Shown here: one piece after another, positions 20,580 to 31,140 of the stretch
How positions within the stretch are numbered: the stretch's first letter is position 1
Layout of the letters: the number at the start of each line of letters is the position of its first letter
Assembly: GCA_023213315.1 (NCBI GenBank)
Contig: JAKCPI010025113.1
Coordinates: 1-64,000, forward strand
DNA length: 64,000 nt
Source of the DNA: Euborellia annulipes
Taxonomy: Eukaryota; Arthropoda; Insecta; Dermaptera; Anisolabididae
Direction: 5' to 3'
Program-made: the position numbers and the translations under genes
Notes under the pieces: generated by a model
Databases searched by the model: none
The model's input: the letters and a program-made list of their open reading frames with translations, nothing else
What the model was told of the DNA's origin: nothing

Positions 20580-21175
20580 TTTAAAAAAAAAACCTGACTC
20601 TATTAAATAATAGAATAATAGTTTAGGGGAAGTGAATGATGATTATTCTTGTCGTGTTTGTTGGTATTATAGTATTAGGTTTTTTTATATATATCGATAT
20701 GGGTTTTTGCAAGTTGGCATTGATGCACTGGCATCAAAGGGGTTGTTGTTGTGATCGATAATTTGCCAATTGCAATGGGGTGAGCCCCCCCCCCCCCACC
20801 CCCGGGGCTTTTCAAGTGACCTGGCAAGGGCTGTGGCTGAGGGACAAAAGGGGCCAGAAACACCTCTCCACATCAAGAGCACCCCATTCGCCATTCATCG
20901 AAGTTGATCAATCAATCGGAAGGAATTATTATTATTATTATTAGCAGTAGTAGTAGCAGAGAGAGAGAGTCGATCAATTATCACGGGATTAACGTCTAAT
21001 AATAATCCCTCCCCCCACCCCACCCCCCATCCCACAGAACACCGGTTTAAAAAAACCCTTTTGAGGTTTTAAAATAACATCAGATAGGGGGTCGAAAATG
21101 GAAATCAATTGTGCAGGCAATCTTTTTATTTTTTTTTTCACTCAAAGTTGATGTTAACAATTTTAAAGAAAAAAA
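20580..21175. other. Unique region, G/C runs and (ATT)n
   Basis: 20640-21010 is less AT-rich, with C15-class runs near 20787, an ATT/AGT trinucleotide tract near 20927 and C runs near 21010. Frames at 20675-20894 (minus) have no domain. Confidence 0.4.
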
Positions 21176-21301
21176 TCTGGTGTGACTGGTCGCACAGCAC
21201 ACAACCTTCGGTAATCGAAAGTTGTATCACACCAGATTTTTTTATGCCGAGATATATTTAGTTTCCGACAGTACGGTACATTTGAATTCAAGATGTAAAA
21301 T
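21176..21301 (+). mobile_element. HINE-like 5' end, cut by a SINE
   Basis: 5' hairpin (shortened), ATATATTTAGTTTCCGACAG, TGTACCGT-type block to AAGATGTAAAATT, where the sequence changes abruptly into a SINE head. Homology does not resume after the SINE. Confidence 0.7.
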
Positions 21302-21420
21302 TGCTCCCGGGCTTGGTGTAGTTGGTAGTGTGCCTACTTTCTATACTGAACGCGCGGGTTCGGAAACCAGGCAGCCCATTGATTTTATTTAAGCAAGTGG
21401 TTTCTAAACTTTATGTTACA
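21302..21420 (+). mobile_element. tRNA-derived SINE head
   Basis: GGGCTTGGTGTAGTTGGTAG holds a perfect A-box (TGGTGTAGTTGG); GCGGGTTCGGAAACC approximates a B-box, followed by AGGCAGCCCATTGATTTTAT. The usual tail is missing. Confidence 0.7.
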
Positions 21421-21590
21421 ACGCCTCCCTTAAAAATATTTAATCATATGACCCCCTCCTCCCCCTCCCCCATTTTGTAAAATAATAAGCTTACAAAAAC
21501 ACAGATTTTTAATGCTAAAAAATATAAATTTATATTAAAGCGGAGTCAAAAAAAAAAAAATTCCTAGTCATATGCAGCAAAAATTATTTT

Positions 21591-21610
21591 GACGTTTCGG
21601 CCATCTTCAG
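21591..21610 (-). other. Minimal hammerhead-like motif
   Basis: CTGAAGATGGCCGAAACGTC: both conserved blocks with only TGGC between, so no stem II loop. Confidence 0.3.
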
Positions 21611-21764
21611 GGCCGGAGGCGAGAATGAAATGAAATTTTAATTTCCAAATTAAAATTGTCATTTTTCATTCAAAATTAAAATTTCATTTTAAGCAGCGAG
21701 CAATTTTCCAAATGCAGCCAAAATTATTTCTTTTATTGTGACGTTTAGGCCACGGACATGACAG

Positions 21765-21880
21765 TTAGTTCACTTGAGTCGGATCAAGTGCACAGTACTT
21801 GATAAGGCTGAATAAGCATAAGCAGTCGAAACGTTGTACAATAATATTTAATACAAAAATGTGGTCTATGATGTAATACA
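21765..21880 (+). repeat. Family R fragment (GTCGAAACGTTG)
   Basis: GTGCACAGTACTTGATAAGG, AAGCAGTCGAAACGTTGTAC, ATTTAATACAAAAATGTGG. Related copies at 60800-60890 and 62400-62541. Confidence 0.55.
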
Positions 21881-21980
21881 TGTAATTTGTATATTTAATT
21901 TTAATCTAGATCCAAATTTCTAAAAATCCAATAGGATTGAAGATCTTTCCACTTGTCGGATCCGGATTGAGATTCTTTTT

Positions 21981-22635
21981 ACTTTCTCTTACCTATGTTA
22001 TATGTAATATATATATAGAGAGAAAGTATTGGATTCATGTCAAAAATTCGATGTCGAGATTTTGATGGATCTTCACGTTTTGAGGTCCCCTGAATCCAAA
22101 AAAGTGGTTTTCGCGACATGGTCTGTCTGTCTGTGTGTCTGTGTGTGTGTGTGTGTTCAATTTTAAGCATGAAGGAATTGAGCTAGGAAGTTGAAATTTT
22201 ATATTTAAGTTAAACACCCCCGGGACCGGAAAAATAAGCTTTTAATCAAAATCGGCCAAAGGGTACTAGTACTTTACTGATGTACTTTTTCAGTTTTTTC
22301 AATTTTCTCAAAATTCGCTTTAACGATTTTGATTAAAATTCAAAAATCAATTATTTTTTAGATGCTCTTTCAAATGTATATTCTCGTTTTGCCCTCAAAA
22401 TTGTTTGAAGCACACTTTACTCTTGTGCTTCATAGAAAAGATAGGAGAAATGGTTGCCATGGTAACAAAATATAAATATTTTCCCATGTTTATAAATTTT
22501 ACATCTTGAATTTTAATATATCGGCGGAAACTAAATATATGTCGACACGAAAAATCTGGTGTGACAAGCACAGAACACAACTTTCGATTATCGAAGGTAA
22601 GAGAAAGTTGTGTGCTGTGCGACAGTCACACCAGA
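21981..22635 (-). mobile_element. HINE-like element, full length
   Basis: ~655-bp short-subtype copy with both hairpins, GT/GTCT microsatellite, GTACTAGTACTTTACTGATG core and X-box. Flanked by T runs on both sides. Frames 21979-22170 and 22035-22217 are shadows. Confidence 0.87.
22453..22466. promoter_or_regulatory. RFX X-box palindrome in transposon
   Basis: GTTGCCATGGTAAC, perfect consensus match. Confidence 0.55.
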
Positions 22636-23526
22636 TTTTTTTTTTTTTTGTTTACTGATTTCTTTCTGAAGTTGACACAACAATTAATGAATTGAAACAT
22701 ATTACTTAGTTTTTTTTTTTTTTATTTAGTCCATATATCTTTTTTTTCGCACAAGAACAGTATAATCTTTAATATTACTTTTCTTTTTATTTTCCCCCGA
22801 GGATTATTTATTATTCCAAAGAATAGAGAAAGGAGATACCTTGCTTCCCTTGAGGTGTATGTGTTAGGTCCAGAATCGATCTCCCTTCATATTTTCTTTT
22901 TTTTTCCACCCTCTAATGACAAATATTCATTCCAAGTCTGAAAGATTATATTTTTGTTTTTTTTTCCTCCGAATGACGTCAACAACAACAACAACGACCC
23001 CCCCCTTCCCTCGTTTTTTGTCCCGTGGCGCTTTTGTTGTTCACTCCCCCACTGCGGGATATCCATCCCGTGTAGATTATTTCTTGCCAAGGATATTTGA
23101 GAAATTGAAAATATCAATCAATAGTATATGTGACTTTTTTTTTTCTTTCTTTCTCATTAAAAAGGAATATTTTCAGGTGCCGAGAGAGAGAGAGAGAGAG
23201 TACTTGAAAAAAGGGCGAGAGAGAGGCCCTTGGAAATCACCCTTCTTCTTCTTCTTCTTCTTCTGGAGTACACAAGAGGGTTGTGTATTTCCGTCATGAC
23301 GCGGCTTCCGCTAGTAATGACATCCTGTGTGCAACGGGAATGAAAAAAAAAAAAAAAATTCTAACAAGGGTTGCTATTTATATATTCTCTAAGCCTTGTT
23401 CTGCTTGATGTTGTTGTTGTTGTTGTTGCTGCTGCTGTTTCATTTTTCAACCCCCTCTAGAAGCTATCATTTTTTTTTTTTGAAAGTTCAAACAATGAAA
23501 TATTAAGAAGTGATTCTGTACTAAAA
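22636..23526. other. Microsatellite-rich unique region
   Basis: Contains AAC repeats (22980), GA (23183-23200), CTT (23242-23262), TTG/CTG (23411-23437) and several T/A runs. The 127-codon frame 22916-23299 spans these tracts and is not convincing as a gene. Confidence 0.45.
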
Positions 23527-24215
23527 TCTAATAGCGTCTGTCTGTCACGCTCTGTTTGACCAATAAAGAGTCCTAAAATTTTCAAATGGGAAAGCTCAAA
23601 AAAATTCCTGAATTTTTTCAATAGGAATTAGAAATCAGGATGTTATGGAGAGTCCCAAAATTCTTAAATGGGAAAACTAAAAAAAAATAGGAATCAGGAT
23701 ATTGAGAGTCTCAAAATTATCAAATGGGAAAGCTCAAAAAAACTCCTGAATTTTACCCATAGGAATTAGGAATCAGGATGTTATGGAGAGTCCTAAAATT
23801 CTCAAATGGGAAAACTCAAAAAACTTCTGAATTTTACCCATAGGAATTAGAAATCAGGATGTTAAGGAGAGCCACAAAATTCTCAAATGGGAAAGCTCAA
23901 AAAAATAGGAATTAGGAATCAGGATATTATGTAGAGTCCCAAAATAAAATTCTCAAATAGGAAAGCTCAAAAAAATTCCTGAATTTTATCCATAGGAATT
24001 AGAAATCAGGATGTTAAGGAGAGTGTCAAAATTATCAAATGGGAAAGTTCAAAAAAACTCCTGAATTTTATTCTCAAGATGATAAGGAATATTTCCTGAA
24101 TTTTACCCATAGAAATTAGAAATCAGGATGTCAAGGAGAGCCACAAAATTCTCAAATGGGAATGCTCAAAAAAATTCCTGAATTTTATCCATAGGAAAGT
24201 ATTAGGATATCTTTC
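23527..24215 (+). repeat. Degenerate tandem array, ~80-130 bp unit
   Basis: After CTGTCTGTCACGCTCTGTTT, about eight units repeat TTCTCAAATGGGAAAGCTCA, AAATTCCTGAATTTTACCCA, TAGGAATTAGAAATCAGGAT and GGAGAGTC. Several units lack the middle block. A single diverged unit is at 50075-50300. Confidence 0.75.
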
Positions 24216-24599
24216 TCGAAAAATTAAATCAACGAATTAGAATAAAATTAAATCTCTCAAATGAAAAATAATAAAGATTATTATATAATTAATTTTTTTT
24301 TTTTTTTTTAATCCGCATATATCAAAATGTTTCTTGCTGGCTTATCTGCACTATATTTGAAAAATAAACCTTTTTTATTTCTCTAAATTTTTTATATAAT
24401 AACAAATATTTATAAGACTGTAAATCTCATAATTTCCATTTTCGATAATCTTATAAAATTTATAATTCTCAAAATTTGTATTTTTAACAAATTTGTTTGT
24501 TCTTTGTAAGTGTTTTAATGATCCTTAAAGAACTAGATAATTTTGAATTAAATAATTTTCTGTGATCTATCAACTTATATATTTGAATAATTTATTTAT
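24216..24599. other. AT-rich spacer
   Basis: Nothing recognised. Confidence 0.4.
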
Positions 24600-24690
24600 T
24601 TGGCATCGGAGGCCATTTAGTCTCCAGTCTCTATTTATTTCAATTGAAATCGCATGAGACGGGATGCGAACCTCTGACCCCTAGCACAAA
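24600..24690 (-). mobile_element. SINE fragment
   Basis: GGCATCGGAGGCCATTTAGT, ATTTATTTCAATTGAAAT, GAGACGGGATGCGAACC: reverse complement of the B-box-to-tail part of 26366-26550. Confidence 0.6.
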
Positions 24691-24766
24691 TAAGATAATT
24701 CAAAGAAATACCTCGATTCGGACTTGAGACATATTTGTTGTTAATGGACTAAACATCCCATGACAA

Positions 24767-25362
24767 CCCAAGATCTCCAACCTCTCGGTGTTTTTCTTTG
24801 CACCAACCCACGGGATAGGTTGGAGATCCTATTTCTGCTTGTTATGGGACTATTATAGAGGATCATTTTATCGAATTTTGTAAAATACTCTTAATTCAAC
24901 CTTTGTACTTTACTTTTTAGTACATAAGCAATAGATTCTAAAGTATTGAATTATAAAACAGTTGAATGGTATATTCTTTCGAATCCCATTCCCCCACCAC
25001 CATCAACAACAGTCGATTAATTTTTTTTTTTTTTGTCTTCCAAGGTTGAAATCTTAAGGAAATTAAACCCAAGATCTCCAACCGCTCGGTGTCATTCTTT
25101 GCACCGGCCCACGGGAAAGGTTGGAGATCCTAGATTCTATTCTTGCGTCTTATGGGACTACTATAGAGAATCATTTTATCGAATTTTGTAAAATATTCTT
25201 AATTCAACCTTTGTACTTTACTTTTTAGTATATAAGTAATAGATTCAAAAGTATTGGATTATAAATCAGTTGAATGGTATATTCTTTCCAATCCCATCCC
25301 CCACCACCATCAACAACAGTCGTTTAATTTTTTTTTTTTTTGTCTTCCAAGCCTGAAATCCT
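24767..25362 (+). repeat. Tandem duplication, ~301-bp period
   Basis: Copy 1 24767-25055 and copy 2 25068-25362 share AGATCTCCAACC, CGGTGT, CACGGGA-AGGTTGGAGATC, GACTATTATAGAG-ATCATT, AACAACAGTCG and a T run plus GTCTTCCAAG. Within each, AGATCTCCAACC and GGTTGGAGATCCT form a hairpin around a TCGGTG/CACCG pair. Confidence 0.8.
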
Positions 25363-25664
25363 CATCTCTCTTTCTTCTTTTGTCCATTTGAATGCACGCA
25401 ATCTCGCTTTTTCTTTCTTCCTGTGACTCACTCCTTTTGCTGATCGCCGCCTGACGTCGTCGTCTTCTTCGTCTAGGAGTTTTTTTTTTTTTTTTTTTTC
25501 TATTCAAACACCTCCCTATTCATACCCTCTATTACTCTCTTTTGTTTATGTTTTTATTTATTTAGAATGGGTTGGAGAGTGATTGAAAAAAAAGAAAAAT
25601 TCTATATTCAACCACCCTACCTATTTGACACATTATAAATACGGCCTTATTTCAATTATATTGA
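25363..25664. other. CT-rich low-complexity region
   Basis: CGTCGTCGTCTTCTTCGTC and a T22-class run. The Arg/Lys-rich minus frame 25310-25507 is its antisense. Confidence 0.4.
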
Positions 25665-25770
25665 CTCCTATAAATTTTCAGCAAGTAGTTTCAAAAATAT
25701 TAAAATATGAAAATTAAATATCACAAATGTTTTGTTATAATTAATAATTTATATTAAATTTAATTAATTT
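25665..25770 (+). repeat. Family E repeat
   Basis: CAGCAAGTAGTTTCAAAAAT, then AAATATCACAAATGTTTTGT and AT body. Confidence 0.45.
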
Positions 25771-26064
25771 ATTTATTTTTAATAAATGAATAGAAATTGG
25801 TGTAGAAAAGGGAAAAAATAGAAACAGACCATTGACCTTTGTGCTAGTTACCGGTATTAGGGTTAATACCTGTCTCGGGGCACAATGCACCATGGGTAAA
25901 CAAACTGAGAATCTTTTTTTCTTTTCGTAGGCTATTTAATGCCGTAATTTAAAAAATTAACATCTGAAATTTCTAAAAAAAAAATTGCTGATGAGACTAA
26001 TGCACAAATTATTAATTTAAGAAAGTCATTTATGATATTTAATTTGCATATTTTAATATCTATT
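25771..26064. other. Unique spacer
   Basis: Mixed AT-rich DNA including GTTACCGGTATTAGGGTTAA; no feature supported. Confidence 0.35.
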
Positions 26065-26645
26065 TATATAATTCGCTACTGTCCGTCTGTCTGTCTGTCA
26101 TGCTCTATTTAGGCAACTTCCTGTTGGAATATCGAAACCAAATTTTAAATGCTTAAAGAAGACCTTCCAGGGATTACAGGAAAATTATTTTCATCCCGAA
26201 ATTCCTATAACTTTTTGAATTATTAATTCTTAAAGTTACGATTTCTCCCATAGGAAATGTATAGAGAAATATTTATGTATTCTTTGCATTTGTGTATTCT
26301 ATGAATGTAAACAAATCCTCAAGCAGGCACTGAATTGGAATGGAATAATAATAATTTTTTTCAGGCCCTCGAGTCTTGGTGTAGGGGTTAGCGTGCTGGT
26401 CTTATGTACCAAGGGTCGCGGGTTCGCATCCCGTCTCCTGCGACAATTTATTTCAATTTAATTGGCTACCAATAAATTGAAATAAATAAAGACGTGGTCT
26501 AAATGGCCTCCGTTGCCGGGAAAGACCTTAAATAAATAAAAATAAAAAAGATTTATTTTCATAATTAAGAAGAAATGGCGAGGGTCCCCCCCAGGCCAGC
26601 TGCGGGGGGTCCAAGGGGGCGAAGGCGGGCTTCGTGCCTAGTTTA
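26065..26645 (+). mobile_element. Family K element carrying a nested SINE
   Basis: TCCGTCTGTCTGTCTGTCAT, CAACTTCCTGTTGGAATATC, AGTTACGATTTCTCCCATAG, ATTCTTTGCATTTGTGTATT, CAAGCAGGCACTG, then after the SINE (26366-26550) resumes ATGGCGAGGGTCC ... TAGTTTATAATAA. The locus at 3000-3375 has the same order without a SINE. Confidence 0.7.
26366..26550 (+). mobile_element. tRNA-derived SINE, complete
   Basis: GGCCCTCGAGTCTTGGTGTA start, A-box TGGTGTAGGGG near 26380, B-box-like GGTTCGCATCC near 26432, unrelated body with TTTCAATTTAATTGGCTACC, TGGCCTCCGTTGCCGGGAAA, and an (AAAT)n/A-rich tail. The tRNA-like head is about 80 bp. Tail sequence differs from the SINE type at 28399. Confidence 0.8.
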
Positions 26646-26889
26646 TAATAATTTTATGAAACTATTGGCATTTATAATGGAAGCTAATATAATTGAAATA
26701 AATTTTTATATTACGGCCCAGACATTACCGTATTTATAGTGTCAACTAAATAATGTGGTTGAATAGTGAAAAATTTCAGAATATTTTTTTTTCAATTTTT
26801 TTTTTTTTCAATTACTCAACCGCCTAAAAAGTAAATATTAAATAAAATAAATTTAAATGAACTAAAAACTCTAAGTGATATGTTTCAAT
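26646..26889. other. AT-rich spacer
   Basis: Nothing recognised. Confidence 0.4.
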
Positions 26890-27113
26890 ATATATGAAAG
26901 GTAAAATACACTAGGTTATGTGTTTCAATTAAAATTAACACTTAATACGTATTTCGACATTACTGTCATCATCAGAAGTGGGTTTCTAAAATCTATCTAA
27001 TTCTAAAAAAGATTTTAGAAAACCACTTCTGATGGTGACAGAAATGTCGAAATACGTATTAAGTGTTAATTTTAATTGAAACACATAACCTAGTGTATTT
27101 TACCGTTCATATA
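26890..27113. mobile_element. Family F foldback, near-perfect palindrome
   Basis: Arms of ~110 bp (26890-27000 and 27003-27113) pair almost throughout: AAATACACTAGGTTATGTGT, AACACTTAATACGTATTTCG, ACATTACTGTCATCATCAGA, then TTTCTAAAATCT/AGATTTTAGAAA at the centre. The minus strand at 26948-26975 has CTGATGA, T, GACA-GTAA-TGTC, GAAATACG. Confidence 0.8.
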
Positions 27114-28398
27114 TAGATAATGTTTCAACTAGAGCCTACTGTAGAAAGTTAAAATCTAATATTTTTTTGGTAAAACACAACTTTTAATAATTAGAAATTT
27201 ATGTGGTATGAGACTTAATCACACCGGATTTTTTTTTCTACATTCCCTGAAGTAGGTGTATGTGAAACTTTAATTTATAAATAAATTTTACTTTATTGTA
27301 TTGAGTAAATTCTGATGGAGAGCAAACGAACCAAATCCACCCTTTGCAATTCCGCCTTGTATATATTATTATTAGCAAGAGTGAGTGAGTGAGTATGATT
27401 AGTATTATAATCGGCACGTGTCTGTCCCTCTCCTCATACCGTGTATTAGCCCCGTAACACCTATAAAGCCCAGATTATTATTATTATTATTATTATTACT
27501 AAAACCCACTCCCCACTCGTCACTGAACTTAATCTGACAACTTTGGATTCCCAAGAGAGAGTGAGAGAGAATCTAAAGCCTCTAAACATCCCCCCCCTCA
27601 CCTCCCCTTCCATAATATGTGTATGTGAAGAATAATCAATCTACACCCTTTGCGTTGTTTCAAGAAAAGCAAAAATTATATTTTCATTTGATAAATGAAA
27701 AAAAAAAAAAAAAATCTTAGAGTTTTGTTCGTTATGGTATAAATGAAGGAAAGCTTTAATGTGGTGGAGCCTATCAAGATTCAAGTGGGCCCATGCCAGT
27801 TGAAGGAACATACAGGGGTATTAAGTCCGCCGAAGCCGTGTGGTGCAGCTAGTAAATTAATTAATTTCCATATAATTAGGATGAATTTATTTCTGTGGGA
27901 ATCTTATATCACTAAATAAATAAATAAATAATATTTTCTAATAAATATTAACTAACGGCCATTTTTTTGTCAATAACCTAATTTAGAATAATTATTTTAT
28001 AAATTGATTTGGTATATTTGTTAAGTTGGTAAACGAAGCCCGAAGATCCCAATTTGTGCAGCTAGTCAATAAATTAATTTCTATATAATTAAGATAATCA
28101 TTTCTAATAATAAATATTAACTAAATGCTATTTTTTTTTTTTTGTCAGTAACTAAATTTATAATAATTTATTTCAATAATATATATTTGTTAAAAGTTGG
28201 TAACCTGAAAAACACTTGTCAAAATACAAATTCTAATCCAGACCCAAGTACTACAAATTGTTGTTTTTTTTTTAATAGGTACACGTATTTCGACATTAGT
28301 GTGATCTTTAGAAGTGGAATAACAACTCATGTCGAAATACGTTCCAAGTGATTTATACCAATAAATAATATATCACCATGTGTTTTTATAATAGTTTT
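27114..28398. other. Mostly unique AT-rich region
   Basis: Holds a family F tail (AATGTTTCAACTAGAGCC, 27120), an (ATT)n tract at 27478-27498, an A15 run near 27700, two copies of a diverged block ending TGCAGCTAGT (27840, 28060), and a damaged F half with CGTATTTCGACATTAGTGTG near 28285. No gene supported. Confidence 0.4.
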
Positions 28399-28612
28399 AG
28401 CCTTCGGGTTTGTTGTAGTTGGTAGCCCGCCCACCTTCTATTCCGAAAGTCGCGGGTTCGGACACCAGGCAGACATTTGGATACCAAAATGGCTTAAATA
28501 GAAATGCCTGGACCCCCAATAGATATTATAAATAATAACGGTTATCGTTAAAGTCTTAAATGGCCTAAGTTACCGAAAAAGACTGTGTGAGTGTGAGTGT
28601 TTAAAAAAAAAA
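28399..28612 (+). mobile_element. tRNA-derived SINE
   Basis: TTGTTGTAGTTGGTAGCCCG (A-box-like), AGTCGCGGGTTCGGACACCA (B-box-like), ATGCCTGGACCCCCAATAGA, AACGGTTATCGTTAAAGTCT, GTGTGAGTGTGAGTG and a poly(A) tail. Most complete member of this tail type on the plus strand. Confidence 0.75.
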
Positions 28613-28654
28613 TAATAATAGTTTTAATTTAATCTAATTATGGATAAAATTAAA

Positions 28655-28865
28655 TATACAAATTAAACACTAGGTTATTTGTTTCAAAGGTTTTATTAAT
28701 TAAAAAATTAACACTTGATACGTATTTCGACAATTCCTTGTCATCATTAGAATGTAATCACTTCTAATGAAAACAAGGAATTGTCGAAATACGTATCAAG
28801 TGTTAATTTTTTAATTAATAAAACCTTTGAAACAAATAACCTAGTGTTTAATTTGTATATTTAAT
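28655..28865. mobile_element. Family F foldback, near-perfect palindrome
   Basis: Arms of ~100 bp: AACACTAGGTTATTTGTTTC, AACACTTGATACGTATTTCG, ACAATTCCTTGTCATCATTA and their reverse complements around GAATGTAATCAC. The motif is CTAATGA-type here, so the conserved CTGA of the hairpin core is lost. Confidence 0.8.
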
Positions 28866-29048
28866 TTTAATTTACAAAATGTTTCAACGAGAACCAACGG
28901 TCGAAAGTTTAAATCTAATTATGGATACTTGAAACATATCATCTAGTGTATTATTTAATATTAGTTATTAATATTATAACTTTAAGTTTGATTCATTCTA
29001 ATCTATAATGAAAAAAAAAACTTTAAACTTAGAGGAATATTACCTAGT

Positions 29049-29049
<1 letters not shown>

Positions 29050-29082
<33 letters not shown>
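29050..29082. repeat. T32-class homopolymer
   Basis: Uninterrupted T run of about 32 nt. Confidence 0.8.
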
Positions 29083-29088
<6 letters not shown>

Positions 29089-29239
29089 TTTTACCTAAGC
29101 TACACTGTAAAAAAAAATATGATTTTTCATATACTGACGTGCTTGAATTTTAATATACCCAATTTGTGAAATCAAATTCATAAACTTGTTAATTGTAAGT
29201 AAAAAAAAAAAAAAGAATCAAATTTAAGTAGCTTAAAAA

Positions 29240-29345
29240 AGTATGATATTCTTAACAAAGTAGTCGAGATGGTAAAGGTGTTGTACAAAGTCATTCATAT
29301 AAGAGGTCGAGTTCAAACCTCTCGAGGGATGATTTTTTTTTTTAA
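29240..29345 (+). other. tRNA-like fragment
   Basis: AGTCGAGATGGTAAAGGTGT resembles an A-box region and AGGTCGAGTTCAAACCTCTC a B-box arm, followed by a T run. Flanking acceptor pairing is absent, so a tRNA-derived SINE or pseudo-tRNA is more likely than a tRNA. Confidence 0.3.
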
Positions 29346-30229
29346 CTAGTGTATGAAAATTTTTCATAAACCCGTATATATGAAAATTAATTTTTTTCAT
29401 ATACCCGAATGTAAAATTCATAAACAGTTTGTTGTATGTTTATATTATAAATAAAATTCCGCTGCATTCACTCACATTGGTTAAAGAAAAATCATTCAAG
29501 ATACAGTCCATCATAAAATTTAATCCAAGGCTTTATATACCATCTTACGACGATGATGATGGTGGTGGTGGTGGTGGTATATGAAATTTTATTGTTTCTC
29601 TTGACAACCCCTATAAGATGAGGTCGAATTACAAAGAGAGACCCTAAGGCTGCTCGGTTTGAGGGCAACCACTAGGCGTGTAATTAGACCTCCTCCCATC
29701 TATATACCCTTATATCCCTATCCACATTTTTACAGCCCTGGATCAGAATGTAATTTATCTTTTGATTGACATCCGTCTGGGCGGAAAAATCATATTAAAA
29801 GCTATTTGAATTTTTAGAGTTGAAAAAAAAAAAAGGAATAGAAATCATAAACAGTGCACGTCAAAACCATTTAAGTAAACGACAATAGGGATATTGGTAT
29901 TTGACTGGCAAATCATCCGCATTCAATGATGTTTCGACGGAACCCCCCCCCCCTCTGGCTCACCTGCGGCAGACCCTCCCCTTTTCTTAAACAAGCAATT
30001 TTTATATATATATTATCTTTCACCCTAAATTAGATTAAATTAAAATTAAAAACACATTTATTAGTATGAAACACTCTTTAGTAGTGATAAATTCCCCATT
30101 ATTAACAACATCTCCATGAATTAAATCCGCCACTATATTCTAAATACCACTAATTGATCTATCTCTTGCACAATTCAAAATATTCTTTTTCATTAGATAA
30201 ATTAAAACTAAAAGCAGAAAGTGTTGCAT
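29346..30229. other. Unique region with microsatellites
   Basis: GATGATGATGG then (GGT)n at 29550-29580, a C10 run near 29942, otherwise no recognised repeat. No coding evidence. Confidence 0.35.
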
Positions 30230-30385
30230 GTTTTTATTGGTATAAACACTAGATACGTATTTTGACAATTAATGGAAGTATTTTTATTTACACGGTATTC
30301 ATATCATTTCTGAAGATGATACACTAACAAGTAAGTGTTTTATAACAATAAATGAAACATATCACCTTGTGTTTTTGGTTTTAAT
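30230..30385. repeat. Family F partial
   Basis: ATTGGTATAAACACTAGATA, CGTATTTTGACAATTAATGG, TTTCTGAAGATGATACAC, AATGAAACATATCACCTTGT. Confidence 0.6.
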
Positions 30386-30601
30386 TAAGCCTAATTAAAT
30401 CATAATGTTTTATCTATAGAGTAAAAAAGCGTTAGTAGTTTGAATTTGATTATGATTTCAAATATTGACGACTTGGTCCTGGTTAAATTTTGTTGTTTTG
30501 GTTTGAAAAGATAGAGAAGCAGATGAATAATTAAACGCTAAGGTTTATTTGCATTTTTTTTTTTTTTTTAGTGAAAATGAGCAAAGATAAATGGATGATA
30601 A

Positions 30602-30790
30602 GAAAATTCTAGAAAAAAGATTGGAAATCGAGAAGTTACTAAGAAAATTTTGAAATCTGTGCAGATTCTTTATAAAAGACTAGTTGACAGGTATTATGAC
30701 CAATGTACACTTCGAACAATTCGAAAAAAAAAAAACTTGGATGGTATTATTATTATTATAGATAAAGCTCACTTTTTAAGGAAGTTTTAA
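30602..30790 (+). pseudogene. Possible degraded coding segment 1
   Basis: A 62-codon stop-to-stop frame, no start codon needed if an exon. It has a mixed, protein-like composition with segments EVTKKILKSVQILYKRLVD and RYYDQCTLRTIRKKKNLDG, unlike the homopolymeric frames elsewhere, then an isoleucine run encoded by ATT repeats. An overlapping frame just upstream (from about 30590) is also basic. I do not recognise the protein; this may be a decayed exon or transposon ORF, or chance. Confidence 0.3.
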
Positions 30791-30959
30791 AACTGCAAAG
30801 TGTTTATTTTTATGTTTTGATATGTGTTGTTGTTTTTTTGTAATGTCTTTAATTTGTATTGCTTGTATAATTTTGTGTAGATTAAAAACAGCCAAAGAAA
30901 AAATTGTTGTTGATGTTTTGCAACGCTTTTTTTATTGTATCCCTTGTGTTATTAATAAC

Positions 30960-31125
30960 ACATGGTGATATCACAATATTATTTATCAGTAGGTATACTT
31001 GATAAGTATTTTGACATTAAAAACACGTATTTCGACACTTTGTGTGTCATCTTGAGAAATACTGTAGAAATATGTATCAAGTGTTTTATACCAATAAATG
31101 AAACATACCACCTGGTGTTTTTTTT
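30960..31125. repeat. Family F partial
   Basis: AACACGTATTTCGACACTTT, GTGTGTCATCTTGAGAAATA, AAGTGTTTTATACCAATAAA, TGAAACATACCACC. On the minus strand GACAC/GTGTC pair ahead of GAAATACG. Confidence 0.6.
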
Positions 31126-31140
31126 TTTTTAATTTATCTA

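Noticed and set aside
23527..24215. Regularly spaced repeats considered as a CRISPR array
   Set aside because: Units are degenerate, spacers are not unique and lengths vary; the context is clearly eukaryotic.
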